This document shows positions 1 to 11,224 of a stretch of DNA of 64,000 nt, in pieces. Under the pieces are notes generated by a model. That model did not search any database, was not told the origin of the DNA, and was given only the letters and a program-made list of their open reading frames with translations. Made by a program: the position numbers and the translations under genes. Source of the stretch: Liquidambar formosana (lineage: Eukaryota; Streptophyta; Magnoliopsida; Saxifragales; Altingiaceae); contig CM077824.1 in the NCBI GenBank assembly GCA_039720395.1, positions 28,892,586 to 28,956,585 on the forward strand. The letters are read 5' to 3'. The first letter of the stretch is position 1; every line of letters begins with the position of its first letter.

Positions 1-291
1 TTAGTCCATTCTGATATTTGCGGACCTATGACTATGAAGGCATGCCATGGAGCTTATTATCTTCTCACCTTTATAGACGATTATTCGCATGCTCTTTTAA
101 CTACAGCCTACATCCTTAATCGTGTGCCTTCTAAGTTAGTTCTTACAACCCCATATGAGTTATGGAATGGCGCAAAGCCTAATTTAGAACATATGCGGCC
201 TTAGGGTTGTGCAGGTTATATTCACAATTCTTCCTACAAGTATGGGAAACTTGGCCCTAGAGCAAATAAACAAATTTTTGTTCGATTTTCT
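1..291 (+). pseudogene. Copia pol fragment: integrase core to integrase C-terminal motif
   Basis: The plus strand opens inside a Ty1/copia integrase. Frame 1 reads HSDICGPM, then YYLLTFIDDYSHA, the usual catalytic-core start. An internal deletion follows, then a stretch with PYELWNGAKPNLEHMRP and, after one stop, KYGKLGPRANKQIFVRFS. The last part matches the Copia motif in which a KCIFLGYS-like block precedes SKGYR. Reading resumes in frame at about 2004 (DCSKGYVMYGEHPND) once the inserted LTR and one copy of its 5-bp direct repeat are discounted. The 5' part of the element lies outside the window. This is a dead remnant with stops and deletions. Confidence 0.85.
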
Positions 292-1998
292 TGTTAGTTG
301 TATGCCCTACAGCCAATCATAGAGATGATGCTTCAAGGATAAAGAACAATCATAGGATTTCATTTAGTATGTCACATTTATTATTATAATTTAATAAAAG
401 AGCTTTTCTATCATGTTTATTCTATTCTTTATATTTACATGATATGTCCATAGAGTTAGAGTTGAGAATATGAAATCATAATGTGTTGTGATTATGAGAC
501 TATATATATATCTCTATACTAAACTTTTAAATTATTCCTATGATGGACAATAATAAAGGTTTACTATGATGGACAATAAGAAACCATAGGACTAGCACAT
601 GTTAGGTTAGCTCTTTGGGAGGATAGCTAGTCTCTGAGCTATTTGTGTGGAGACACTATAACCAATATGTGGGTGCTTGTTGTATAAATAAACAAGTACA
701 CTAAATGTGACCAAAGTCTTGAGATAAATTGAATGGAGTTTTTACCTGCCTGTCAATCAGTTTCTCATAGTTGTAGTGGTATAAGTAATCCTTAAACCTG
801 AGACACCATAGTTGTTTTATACATTAAGCTTTAGAAGTTTAATAGCACTGACTATATATTCCATTGGGGTTTACAAGGGTGTTCATTGGCTCTACTGCTT
901 CATGTGTGAAGGAATATGGGTGATCAATAAGGGATCTATCACTCTTAGGAAAAGGGAGAGAACGTCTCATAATTGACATTCACAATATAACTTATGTAAG
1001 TCTATGGCCATAGCAAGATGACTATGGAAAGGGTGTTTCCATAGTGCATCTACTTAAGTTGATATGTGTGAATGATCATAAATGTATTGAACTAGGGACT
1101 TGACAGACTTTCATATCCTATTAGTTCAAACAGAGACATTGTGTATAATAGAAGGATGTAATTGTAACCTTTAACTATAACTGAAGGGTTCTTTGTTCGA
1201 TAATTATTCACCTCATTTAGGACCACACCATGAGCCATTGCTAGATGTTGCTCATGGTTAGTAGAAACCCTAATTGATATAAATGAGTTATAATCAATTA
1301 GGGAATTAGAAGGTGTTCCAATTAGACCCTTAATGGAAAGTGTTCTATTGGGCACTCAATGTAACATTGAGTGTCATTACCTACTACTAGATGTTTTGAA
1401 CCCAATGGGTCACACACCAATAAGAAAAGAGGGACTTTAGTTGTGAGAGAAAGGGTAAGAGTGCATAAGAAAAGTTCTAAAGGGCCATACTTGCATTTGA
1501 TGTTTATTTAAAGGGGTTAATATGCAATTTGGGAAATTGCGAATCCCACACTTAGTAGGATTCCCTATGGCCAACCCTAGCATAGTGGTCTATAATTAGC
1601 ACACTAGCATGTGCTTTAGACAAATGAATTGCACTCCACTTTCTCTCTAGGCCGAATTTGAGAAACCTTTCTCTCTTTTCTAGTTCATCCTCTCTAGCAT
1701 ATTCTAAGGAGGACTTGAAGAATAACTCTTGACTTTTTCTTGGTGTGGATACTATGGGGGCAGTGCACTTGCACTACTCGTAGTTGCTTATTCAAGGATC
1801 ATTCATTACTGTCTAGAAATTCAAAGCTTGGAATTTAAAGACTTGAATCAACTGTAAGTGCTCTAACTCTTCTTCTAGTTAGGGTTTTATGTTTTGTATA
1901 AATCACAATCAGATTCATGGGCTTTAAAGAATTGTATTATGACTTTTGTTTATCATTAAATTCTGCTTTGTAGTTTTTCTCTACATCAATTCCTTACA
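292..1998 (+). mobile_element. Solo Copia LTR inserted in Copia pol
   Basis: The block starts TGTTAG and ends TTACA. It is a diverged version of the LTR at 55110-56781 along its whole length: the start, the segment on the first 300 bases, the leader-like end and the ACTGTAAGTGCTCTAAC region all align by eye. It is flanked by TTTCT (287-291) and ATTCT (1999-2003), which agree at 4 of 5 bases, as expected for an old 5-bp target duplication. No internal region is present, so it is a solo LTR left by LTR-LTR recombination. It interrupts the Copia integrase/RT linker exactly, because the host reading frame continues on both sides. Confidence 0.8.
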
Positions 1999-3191
1999 AT
2001 TCTGATTGTTCTAAGGGTTATGTGATGTATGGTGAACATCCTAATGATGGAATGATTGAAATAGAGTCTCAAGATATCAATTTTATGGAAAATGATTTTC
2101 CTCAACATTGGTGAGGTGAAGAAAGATCTTGAACATTATGAGTTATAAGAATCTAAGGAAGTTATGCTATCTTTGGGCGAAGGTGGGGAATTAGAAAATC
2201 GTTCTGAAATCGCCAAAGATAGTGGGAGTAACTTGCCTCCTAGTGGGAGTGTACCACTAGAAATTGGCTTAAAAGGGACTTAGTTATGGAGAAGCGAATG
2301 TGGAGTGATTCCTCGTCGTCATTTTGGGATTAAAGGGGAATCCTTTGTATGTGCTCTGTTGGATCCTAATGATATTGATGAGCCTGCTTCTTATAAAGAA
2401 GTTTAAGCTTTATCTAACTCTATAGAATGGTTCGTTGCTATGGAGGATGAAATGAATTCCATGGCTAAAAAAATCAAATATGGGAATTGGTCAATGGACA
2501 AGAGCGCAAAGTATGCCTCCTTAAATGTTCCATTTATGGCCTAAAGAAATTGTCTCACAAACTAATGAGGAAAAGAAGAAAATAGAAACGGTTTCTTATG
2601 TGAGTGCAGTTGGTAGTCTGATGTACACTATGTTGTGTACGCGACCAGACATATACTTTGTAGTAAGTATAGTCAGTCGTTACCAGAGTAACCCAAAACA
2701 TGTTCATTGGGAAGTATTCAAGAGGATTTTCTATTATCTTCGTGGGACAACAGATCATATTCTTTACTATTAGGGTGGAGACATGAGATTGGGTTAGTGG
2801 CACGGCTATTTCTTAGTATAGTAAGAAACAACCCTACATAGCTTTGTCCACGTTAGAGTTAGTGTATGTTGCTTATTCTGTGGCAATAAATGAAGCTGTT
2901 TGGTTAAGGAGATTCTTCCAGCGTCTTAGGATCTCTGCTATTGTAGATGAAGCCATAATGATTTATATTGACAATATGGCAGCCTTAGTGTACACTAAGG
3001 ATCCCAAATACCATAGAAGAACCAAACACATAGACATTCGTTTTCACTACATTTATGATTTTGTTGCATGAGGGGAGGTGGTCCCACAGCATATCTCCAT
3101 CAATAGGGTGGTGGATGATTCTCTTACCAAAGCCATAGCTAGAGATGCATTTCAGGCCCATTCTAGAGGTTTGGGACTTCCTAGGCCTTAA
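1999..3191 (+). pseudogene. Copia pol fragment: RT and RNase H remnants
   Basis: This is the continuation of the interrupted Copia pol. It has the linker (YVMYGEHPNDGMIEIES), an acidic spacer, the start of RT (EWFVAMEDEMNSMAK) and a short piece like VCLLKCSIYGLK. It then jumps to the end of RT (ETVSYVSAVGSLMY, TRPDIYFVVSIVSRYQSNP, HWEVFKRIFYYLRGT). From about 2822 a frame with ALSTLELVYVAYSVAINEAVWLRRF and IYIDNMAALVYTKDPKYHRRTKHIDIRFH is RNase H, ending GLGLPRP and a stop at 3189-3191. The YVDD catalytic block and most of the RT palm are missing, and several stops and frameshifts break the rest. Confidence 0.85.
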
Positions 3192-4672
3192 TGTAGTTTT
3201 AGACACCATATTGACTGTGATGTATTTGATTATTTGACATATATGTTTATGAGTATCTTACGCATATGAGTTTATATTATGGCGTAATTGATACTATAAT
3301 CTAGCACACATTTTATGTTGATGTCACCAAGCTTAGATCAGCCCACTGACATGAGCGATCACCCTAGCGCTTAGATAACGGGCAGGATGAGACAATTATC
3401 TTGGCACTTAGAAAGTGAGCAAGATAGATATTTTGTCAGTGCTTATAAAGCGAACAAAATATAATTTTTCGAAAATGTTGCCTTAGTTGAGCTAAGATTA
3501 GACTTATTAGAGTCGAATATAAAGTAATTCCACAACTTTATATAGCCTAAATAGAGCCGAATGTGAGATCTTAGACAGGCGCTTGATAAGTGACTGGGCT
3601 AAGAAACTCAAGTTAGACGATTGTATAGTGACTAGACTAAGATTCGTACGACGTTTGAGTGTGATAGGCCCAAACCTAGTGGGAACTCTACCGTGGCATA
3701 CAAATTATACTGTATGTACTATAGACGACCATTAAAGGGAATGCTATATAAATCCCTGCTCCAACATTGTGTGGGCCCTAATAGATCAAATTGTGATCTA
3801 TACTATGCCCTTTGAACTTAGGACTATGCCATGAAATAAGGACTCGATGTCGTTACTTTAACATAAAATCTAAGGGCCACAAAAAGATACGGTCCAACAG
3901 ACCATATCTAGGAAAGCAGTCAAGTCTAAATCAATCGGCATGAGTAGTTAAGGAAGATTGTTTGATATTACACCCTTGTCTTGTAGCTCATAGTCCGGAC
4001 GGTTATATCAATTTGTTTTGATATAATCATGAGTATGAGTATAGTGTTTGAGGTTGAGCATGATTTTTTGGATTATAACCATGAGGGGTTAAAATATGCT
4101 TGATATGGTGTGATAGAATAGTTTAGGGCATAGATGAGATTTTTTGAGTAATGTGCTACGTTAGTTAGATGGTAACTTAATGTAGCACTCCTATGTTACA
4201 CCTTCTCGTTAAGTCGCATGCTCCATTTTCTGTATGAGAAGAGAATTGGAAACGAGATAGAAAAGAAACCATTTAGTGGACATGATACCCAAAGTGGACG
4301 AGTGGGAGATGGTGGAATTTGGATTGGGTTTTGACTCGACCCACAACCTATGGAGCATCCACACGAGTTAGTTCGAATTAAAGGGTTGTGTCTGTTGGGA
4401 ACAGACATAAGACATACCCATATATGTATGTGTCTTTTGGAAACAGACATGATGTGAATTCCCAATCACTTTCTTCTCTCTAGCAACCATCACCATAGCA
4501 ATAGAACTTAGAGTGTGGATATTATTGGAGAGACTTTGGTAGCTTTCTCCATTGACGAGTGGGTGCGTCTTCAAAGTTCGTGATTGCGTAGGACTTGTAA
4601 TCCAAGTACAAAAATCCGATTCGTTTCCACTGAGGTATTCCGTATACCCATATTCTTATAGTAATTTAACAC
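3192..4672 (+). mobile_element. Probable 3' flank / 3' LTR of the decayed Copia element
   Basis: This non-coding stretch follows the RNase H stop directly. It ends in a region typical of the end of Copia LTRs: a short pyrimidine-rich stretch, GATTGCGTAGGACTTGTAATCC, then TATTCTTATAGTAATTTAACA near 4671. No second copy of this LTR is in the window, so the boundaries are not proven. A start near 3218 (TGTATTTG) is a guess. Confidence 0.35.
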
Positions 4673-4886
4673 ACCAAATTGCCCTCACGTTTTAAACTTA
4701 TTTTCTTTTATATATCCTTCAAAACCCGATGGTCAAAGAAGTTATGAAATTGCCAATATAAAGGCACCAATTCAACTCCATAACTATATTTTAAAGCCTC
4801 GAAGGAAATCATGAAAAATCAACCAAGCAGAGGTTTTTGAATTATGACATTCCATCATTCAATCCACCATGGCTGCCTCAAAAAGA

Positions 4887-4922
<36 letters not shown>

Positions 4923-5005
4923 AAAAGCAAACCCATCTACCTTCATCACTTAACTCACTGATGATCAAATATAGATGTGAATTTTCTTTTACTCTTAATT
5001 TCTTC
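4673..5005. other. AT-rich non-coding DNA with a long poly(A) run
   Basis: I see no coding signal here. It holds a run of about 40 A residues at roughly 4880-4921, which may be a retroposon tail or a simple homopolymer. No target duplication could be assigned. Confidence 0.5.
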
Positions 5006-5007
5006 TA

Positions 5008-5263
5008 CTCCCTCTGTTCCTAATTGTCTGTTTCCTTTGAAAAACACATTTTTTTAGGAAACCTTAATAAATGTTTTCACGTCAATTTATATGTTTTGAC
5101 ATTCTAATTTTGCACTCTAAGTGTACAAAACATTGGAAAATAGAGAATACCTTTTTAAGGGTATTTTAGGAAATGATATAAAAAGAAACATTTATTTTTG
5201 AAATAAGATAATAATTTTGAAACATCATAAAAGATGAGGCTAATAATTTAGGAATAGAGGGAA
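5008..5263. mobile_element. Stowaway-type MITE (Tc1/mariner family)
   Basis: The left end is CTCCCTCTGTTCCTAA and the right end is TTAGGAATAGAGGGAA, an imperfect terminal inverted repeat of about 16 bp. The element is flanked by TA at 5006-5007 and TA at 5264-5265. The CTCCCTC terminus, TA target and size of 256 bp are the marks of plant Stowaway elements. It has no coding capacity and would depend on a mariner-like transposase elsewhere. Confidence 0.85.
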
Positions 5264-5265
5264 TA

Positions 5266-6498
5266 TTATTTTTCTTTATTCCCAAATCAGCACCGTGTTA
5301 AGTCCCATATATCTCATATACATATGATTTACAGCAATAACTACATCTTTTATTTTCATTTTATTTTATTTTTTGAAAAAAAATTTATTATCAAAATTCT
5401 TATTCATGGCCAACTGGTTCTATTGGTTACATGATCATGGGAGGAGGGAAGGGGGGGGGGGGTACAGTCAAGAACGAGCAATTGACTCCCTTTACCTTTT
5501 GTTTTTTGTTTTTTTTTTCCTTGAACAAAATTATGAGTATTCAAAAATTTGACCTTGTTAATTTTTATTTAACCCCTAAAAAAAATGTATTTTAACCTTC
5601 TAATTGCTTTTTTGACCCAAAACATTGGTGATTTTTACCCTTTTATTTATTATAATCATATTTTTACCCTATACAAAGTTAAAGAACAAAATCCCATTAT
5701 TATTTACCACTGAGAAAAAAAAATCTAAAATATTTATCATTAGTCTTGAATCTTGACCCTGCAAAACTAATAGTCTGGCATCGCCACTGGTCACATCCAT
5801 GGTTTCGTTTATGGTTAATGCCCAAATTTGACTAAAAAAGCCAAGTTATCCTCATCATTTGTTGCGGGTGATTTCTCTAATTGGGTTTGCATGTTCTAAG
5901 ACTTGATATGTTTATTCTAAGATTTAACACAACTGAGTTATGGAAGAGAAAGGTAGAAAGCCAAGATAAATGTGTTACACATAAGCTTCTCTGTTAGCCA
6001 TAAGCTTCTCTATTAGCCATAAGCCATTGTTGTTTCCAAATGGGTAAAAGAATAATTTAAGAAGCAAGCTAGTGATGTGGCTTACTATATGCCCTTGGAT
6101 TAACCTAAAATGAGGTGGAGTTTGAAGAGCCATGAACTGGATGGAACTGGTGGGCAGGGGGTTGGAGGAAATCAAAACCCATTTAAAAGGCCTTTTAGAA
6201 AAAGACAAAGACATTTTTTCCTAAAAGGCGCTTGCAAAAGCTATCGATTAGAAGTAGATTTTCAAAATGCCGATTGCGAGAAGGCAAAAGGCTCTCAAGT
6301 GAAAATTACAAAAAGATGCTAAATTTATACTTATTTATTAAATTTATTTTTACTTTCCAACCCTTTTGAGACAAATTGACTTTCAAAATATGCATTCACC
6401 AAATATCAATTTTCTTTCAATAGCCTTTTTAAAAATAACTTTTTGAAAATGCCTTTCTCCGAAAAGCCTTTTTATTTCAAAACGATGTGCCAAACACA
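5266..6498. other. AT-rich intergenic DNA, no gene seen
   Basis: It contains a G-run at about 5450-5461, A/T homopolymers and a short tandem repeat at about 5981-6025 (units of about 21 bp around CATAAGCTTCTCT.TTAGC). The part from about 6170 to 6490 has loosely inverted A/T-rich ends (AAAAGGCCTTTT near the left, GAAAAGCCTTTTT near the right, then GTGCCAAACAC). These could be the trace of a MITE, but I cannot place its ends. Short ORFs here have no recognisable product. Confidence 0.45.
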
Positions 6499-6641
6499 GG
6501 GCTGATATAAGTTATATCGGCATATGCTCACTTGATTGTTATCCCATATATATATGTGTATATATATACACACATATATATATATATGTATATATACTCC
6601 TGATTAAATCAACACATACTCACCTAACTTATATCAACACC
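6499..6641. repeat. Inverted-repeat module 1 (MITE-like) around an AT microsatellite
   Basis: The left arm reads GGGCTGATATAAGTTAT. The right arm ends ACTTATATCAACACC, an imperfect inverted copy. The arms enclose TATATATA/TGTGTATATATACACACA repeats. The same arms recur in the next module, so this is a repeat family and not a chance hairpin. Confidence 0.55.
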
Positions 6642-6722
6642 ATGCATTAGGGGTTATGCTTCATGTATTGGCCCAATGTATCTTGTAACCTACTAATACA
6701 AGATGTACAACCCTCAATACTA

Positions 6723-6850
6723 GGGGCTAATATTATATCTGCACATGCTCACCTGGTTGTCACACTATGTTTTACATATATATATATATAGATAGATATA
6801 TATCAGTCTTGATTAAGTGAGCACGTGCTCACTTAACTTATATCAGCACC
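6723..6850. repeat. Inverted-repeat module 2 with a perfect G-box palindrome
   Basis: The left arm is GGGGCTAATATTATATCTGC and the right arm ends CTTATATCAGCACC. Between them lie a TA microsatellite and a perfect 24-bp palindrome at 6813-6836 centred on CACGTG (core GTGAGCACGTGCTCAC). The module is a sister of the one at 6499-6641. Confidence 0.55.
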
Positions 6851-6893
6851 ATATGTTACACCCCATTTTTGTCACCTTAATTTTGGATATATA

Positions 6894-6927
<34 letters not shown>

Positions 6928-6984
6928 TATATATAAGTCTCAATTAAGTGAGCATGTGCTCACTTAGCTTATATTAGCACCATA
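6851..6984. repeat. Duplicated segment with third palindrome copy and (TA)n
   Basis: An ATATGTTACA..CCATTTTTGTCACCTTAATT segment occurs at about 6851-6882 and again at about 6981-7018, flanking a long TA microsatellite. Just before the second copy is a second palindrome (about 6947-6968, with one central mismatch, GCATGTGC). This looks like a local tandem duplication of the gypsy LTR start together with one palindrome arm. Confidence 0.5.
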
Positions 6985-7397
6985 TGTTACATTACACCAT
7001 ATTTTTGTCACCTTAATTCTACATCTCTTCGCCTTTTCTTTATGCATTTTATACTTATGGATTCATGCTCAAAAAGTTTTGTTAGATGATTTAGAGCTTT
7101 AATATGATGATTTCAAATGCCCATAGTTGGAAGAGCAATAGGGAGTTTTAGAACAATTTTGTCCAAAATATGCTTTAAAACCAGATTTTGTATTGTTGCC
7201 ATAACTTTTGACTCGAAATTTAGATTTGGATGAAATTGGTCTCGTTAAAATTCGAAAAATTTTCCAATGCTAACGTTTTCATACCCAAACAGGCCCTTAA
7301 AGTAGCTGCTATTGTTGGGTAGTGAGAATAAGGGTTTTTTACGTTCTTGTTAATCCCACATTGGTCGGAAAAGAATAATACCTCTTCCTAGCTCTAT

Positions 7398-7405
7398 TAT
7401 AAATA
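7398..7405 (+). promoter_or_regulatory. TATA box of the old gypsy LTR
   Basis: TATAAATA lies in the middle of the LTR and is followed by AGGGTTATTGCC, in the position expected for the U3/R border. It fits the TATA consensus, and the other gypsy LTRs here carry the same octamer. Confidence 0.55.
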
Positions 7406-7947
7406 AGGGTTATTGCCTCCTTCATTATTGACCAAGTCTCAGTTAAACTTTGTTGAGTAAAGTAAAGGTTCAAGTATCTAGATCGAAGGAAACACCCAAT
7501 GGTGCCTTCTTGAGCAAACCAATCACCCTAGATAGAAGAGTTCGAGTTGCTAAGCTCAAGAGCGAAACATCCAATGGTGCCTTCTTGAACAAACCACTCG
7601 TCCTAGAAAGCTTAGGGAATCATTTGTGGAGCGATTTGGGTGGACTCCGGCCAGAGTTTGTGGAGGTGAAATAGAGCTTGTCACGTTCTATCAGGTATGA
7701 TTCTAGACTTTCTCTAGCATGTTTAAACTTATGCCATGATATAAATGCTAATGTGATATTGTATACTCCCTTGAGTTTTATTAATCATAGGATTTTATTA
7801 GTTTTTTATCCTAAATCAAACTAGTTTATCAAACTAAAGTTGTTTTCATCAAAGCAAATTATTTTCAAAGCAAGAGTTTGATTATGGATTGGATTCTAAT
7901 AGAGTCTTAAAAGGAGTGAAACTCTCCCCCTAACTTATTTAATCGAG

Positions 7948-7990
7948 CTACGTGAACTTTGATCCTTGCATGTTTGTGTAAGGTATGTAG
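7948..7990 (+). other. Conserved CTACGT / ATGTAG stem in old gypsy LTR
   Basis: CTACGT (7948-7953) and ATGTAG (7985-7990) can pair with one G-U wobble. The same skeleton, CTACGT..TTTGATCC..GGTACGTAGGCGC, is present in the other gypsy LTRs of this window. Confidence 0.5.
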
Positions 7991-8846
7991 GCGCTCAATT
8001 GATGTTCAAGTCCACCCTAGGATACTAAGTATCCTAGGTTTTCCTTATTCTTTTATTTTTTTATCTCATGTGATTGCGAATGGAGTAGGATGAATTTGTG
8101 CTTTATTTCATTATCTATCTCTTGTGATTGGTAGTTGTCACACCCCATTTTTGCACCACCTTACTAGGGCTCATCATTTCATGCATGTTTTTGTTTTGTT
8201 TTTGAGTCTAGTCACTTGCATTAGTTTTCTAGAGTCACAAAGACAATGGATATGAATTTTGGTTCAATTCTGAGTTGATCTTGAGGGATAATAAGAGCTT
8301 TTGTGACTTGAGGGGCATAATCGTCTTTTAAGTCCCAAACTTTTCATTTGACCTTGAAATGATCTCCAAATTGTCAATTGGAGTTCATATGGATGCATAT
8401 GAGGTATTTCTAGTGGCAATTTGATGAATCAATGGCTCGGGATTAAAATGGCTCGATGTAGTTCAAGTTGGTTAATTGACCCTCCTTTGGGTTAGCTCTA
8501 ATTGACTTACAATTACCAATCAAATCTTTTCAAATGGACTTTAATTAGTCATCATTTTATTCCTAAAAGTGTTTTAGAGAGTTTAATTTTGATATGGAAA
8601 GCATTTGGTTTGATCCTATGTGCATACCTATGCTTAGCAAAGGTAGAACATAGCGGTTAACCGCCTTTGTCAAACCTAACCATGCCCCCATGGTTAGTAG
8701 TTTTCACCCTAAAATGTTCAAAAATGTATTCCTCATCGAAACACGGTCATTTTGGCTTTTGTTTCATCAAAATCGGACTTCATTTGCCCCCTGAACCACT
8801 TCTAGAAGCATTAGGAGTCAAAAATAGGCAAAAATCCAGAGTGGGC

Positions 8847-8935
8847 TCGGGTGACCACCCAGCCCCGGGCGGCTAGCCGCCTGGTCCCAGGTGGCTAGCC
8901 ACCCAGGCCCTGGTGGTTAGCCGAGACCACTTTCC
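8847..8935 (+). promoter_or_regulatory. GC-rich inverted-repeat module upstream of LTR TATA box
   Basis: This is an island of high GC in AT-rich DNA. It holds near-palindromic units such as GGCGGCTAGCCGCC and GGTGGCTAGCCACC and begins GGGCTCGGGTGACCACCCAG. It lies about 190 bp upstream of the LTR TATA box at 9124. Similar modules lie upstream of two other TATA boxes in this window (46815-46905 and 23344-23400). Confidence 0.5.
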
Positions 8936-9123
8936 TAATTGTTCTTTAACTCCTTGCTGGAGCGGACTCTTGCCTATTTTGACGTATTTGGGCTCTTTTG
9001 GACGTGTTTCCTTCTGGTTTTTGGTAACTTTTGAGTTACTTAAGCCCCAAGGGGGTCTCTAATAACCCTTGGATTAATTCTTAGGGTTTTAATCCCAGCC
9101 ATTGGTTTATCCTTAGTGAACTC

Positions 9124-9131
9124 TATAAATA
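9124..9131 (+). promoter_or_regulatory. TATA box of the solo gypsy LTR
   Basis: TATAAATA in the context CTCTATAAATACCCCC is a strong plant TATA match and lies centrally in the LTR, where the U3/R border is expected. Confidence 0.65.
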
Positions 9132-10353
9132 CCCCCTATACTTCAGCACAAGGGGAGGCAATTGGAGGCAATTGGGAGCCACTTTATGTATTAAAACTTG
9201 AGTGTTTGAGAGAGAATAAGAGAGAAAGACTTGAAGGAGAGCTAGAGGTCTTGCTGTAGCCTTGGAGAACATTGATCCAAGTCATCCACAAGTCAAGAGG
9301 AGAGTCCCTACAGCAGCAAGGAAGCTTTCCTAAGGTATTCTTCCTTTCTATTCAAGCTTAAACTAGGGTTTCATGTAGAATAGGCTTATTGCATGTTAAA
9401 GGTAGCTTTTTTATCATGTATTAACACTTTAGCTAGTTAATATACATGAAATACCTACTATTTATCATGAGTTTAGCATGCTTTAGGGCTGTTCTATGTG
9501 TTTTTAAGCATGTTTGTGATTCTAGTGCTTCTGTTGTCCTTGTTTTAGAATAGCGTCATTGCATGTTAAAGTTAGGATTTTTATCATGTTCAATTGCTTT
9601 AGTTAGTTAATATGCATGACTTAGGTTCTGTTTAGTTTGATTTTAGCATGTTTAGAGTTTGTTTTGTGTGTTTTTAAACATGTTCGTGAGTTTAGGGTTT
9701 TTAGTGTCCTTGTTTTAGGTTAGTTTCATACAGCATGTTAGTTTAGGCTTTTTATTGATTTTTCTTCATAGTTGCTGTATATGTTTTACATATGGAATAA
9801 TTATGATATTTTTGCATGCATGTTAGTTGATTTCTAGGGTTTTTATGCATGATATGGTTTTAGGATTGTGTTAGAGCTTATATTTGTTCGCTGTTTTTGC
9901 TGTTAGCATGTTTAGTGGATGATTTTAGGCCTTAATACTATTCTGTCCAGATTTATATATCATTATGTTTGCATGGTTTTGAGCACGTGAAAGGGTGCAA
10001 ATAGGTGTGGTGATTGACCTATGGCAAATAGGGCTGCCATTGCTTGAAATTGCTAATGCTTGGAGCTATTGCGCTCAGGTAAGTGGGTGTGAAGGTGCCC
10101 CAATTCACCTCTTTTCCTAACTCTTTCTTTTCTCCCTCCTAGGGTTAGTTTTTAATATGAATCTATGGTCTTAATCAAAGGTTTCCTTCAATAATAAAAT
10201 TCTGGTATTTTTTTTTACCAAAGTTTCCATCTTGTGGAATTCTTTCTAAATTTAAACTTGGTTTATCTATCACATTCAACTCTTTTTCAAATAAGGAAGC
10301 CTAGGGTTTTTACCATAGGTTTATATTAGGATTTAACCCTATTTCTATTCGAA

Positions 10354-10396
10354 CTACGTGGACTTTGATCCATGTATTTCGTTGCATGGTACGTAG
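10354..10396 (+). other. Conserved CTACGT / ACGTAG stem in solo gypsy LTR
   Basis: CTACGT (10354-10359) and ACGTAG (10391-10396) are perfect reverse complements separated by 31 bases. The flanking GAACTACGTGGACTTTGATC and GGTACGTAGGCGCTC are strongly conserved among the gypsy LTRs here. Confidence 0.55.
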
Positions 10397-11224
10397 GCGC
10401 TCTTCGTGAGGCTCAAGTCCGTTCTAGGATCCAAGTATCCTAGGTTTCTTTTCTCTTTTCTTTATTTTCTGTTTTTATTTGCTTATTATGCATGGATGGA
10501 TGAATGGAATATACTGTCTTGTGATGATATTTGCTGATTTTTGTATGGAAAAGATCTTAATTTAGCCCAAATAAACCGAGAGACCGAAAGGGTGACATGG
10601 GTGCCTATAGGCTTTGCCTAGAACCTTCCCATGTCATAACGTAGCCTTCGAATCCCCGATTTCTTTGGTTTCCAATAAACATGGAGTCATTCAAATTATT
10701 TTCTTAAAACAAAACTATTTTTAGGGTTTTCCTTATTTCCTTTAAAAAATAAGGTGGCGACTCCTTTTCTTTTCTTTTTAAACAAGTATTTTCTTTTTGC
10801 CAAATCTTTGTGGGCCCAATTTCCGGGGTTCACAGTAGTGGAGTAGGATGAATTTGTACTATTATCTATCTCATATGATTGCTAGTAGAGTAGGATGGAT
10901 TTATGATTGACATGCATGCTGTATTTTATTGATTGATATTGATTTGCATATGTTTAATTCATTAAATTAGCCCAATTAAATTAAGAGACCAACTCGAGCG
11001 ATGTGGGTGCCTATGGGCTAGCTTAGCCCATAACCTTCCCACATTGTAACTTAGCCCCCGAATCTAATTTTCTAGTTTTAAAGACTTTGTCTTTCCTTTT
11101 AAAATGGAGTTATGTGTGTTTTGGAAATAAAAAAATTTTTTGGGTTTCCCCCGTTCCTTAAAAATGGGGTGGCGACTCCTTTATTTTTACATGTGTTCTC
11201 GTGGGCCATTTTCCTGGGTTTACA

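Larger units (their letters stand above)
8136..10834 (+). mobile_element. Solo LTR of a Tat-type gypsy family
   Basis: It runs from TGTCACACCCCATTTTTGCACC to GGGGTTCACA and is flanked by perfect 5-bp direct repeats, GTAGT at 8131-8135 and 10835-10839. Both ends match the LTRs of the full element at 35064-51821, but the middle (about 8596-9325) is unrelated to the middle of those LTRs. The length of 2699 bp compares with 2779 bp for the 3' LTR at 49043-51821. No internal sequence remains, so it is a solo LTR. It sits inside the older gypsy LTR in the same orientation. Confidence 0.92.
6985..11224 (+). mobile_element. 5' LTR of an old Ty3/gypsy (Tat-type) element, interrupted
   Basis: It begins TGTTACA..ACACC and ends GGGTTTACA at 11224, followed by a primer-binding-like TGGTGACTTCACTGGGG at 11228. 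Its sequence parallels the younger gypsy LTRs: the ending GGTGGCGACTCC..TTT, the GTGGGCC block and the motif TACGTGAACTTTGATCC are shared. A solo LTR of a related family (8136-10834 plus one 5-bp duplication) sits inside, so the original LTR was about 1.5 kb. The start may instead be 6854, because the first bases are duplicated. Confidence 0.7.

Noticed and set aside
1092..1355. Minus-strand ORF in the solo LTR as a host gene
   Set aside because: It lies wholly inside an LTR whose sequence is homologous to four other LTRs of the window.
4880..4921. Poly(A) as the tail of a LINE or processed pseudogene
   Set aside because: No upstream coding remnant and no target duplication could be seen. 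A plain homopolymer is equally likely.
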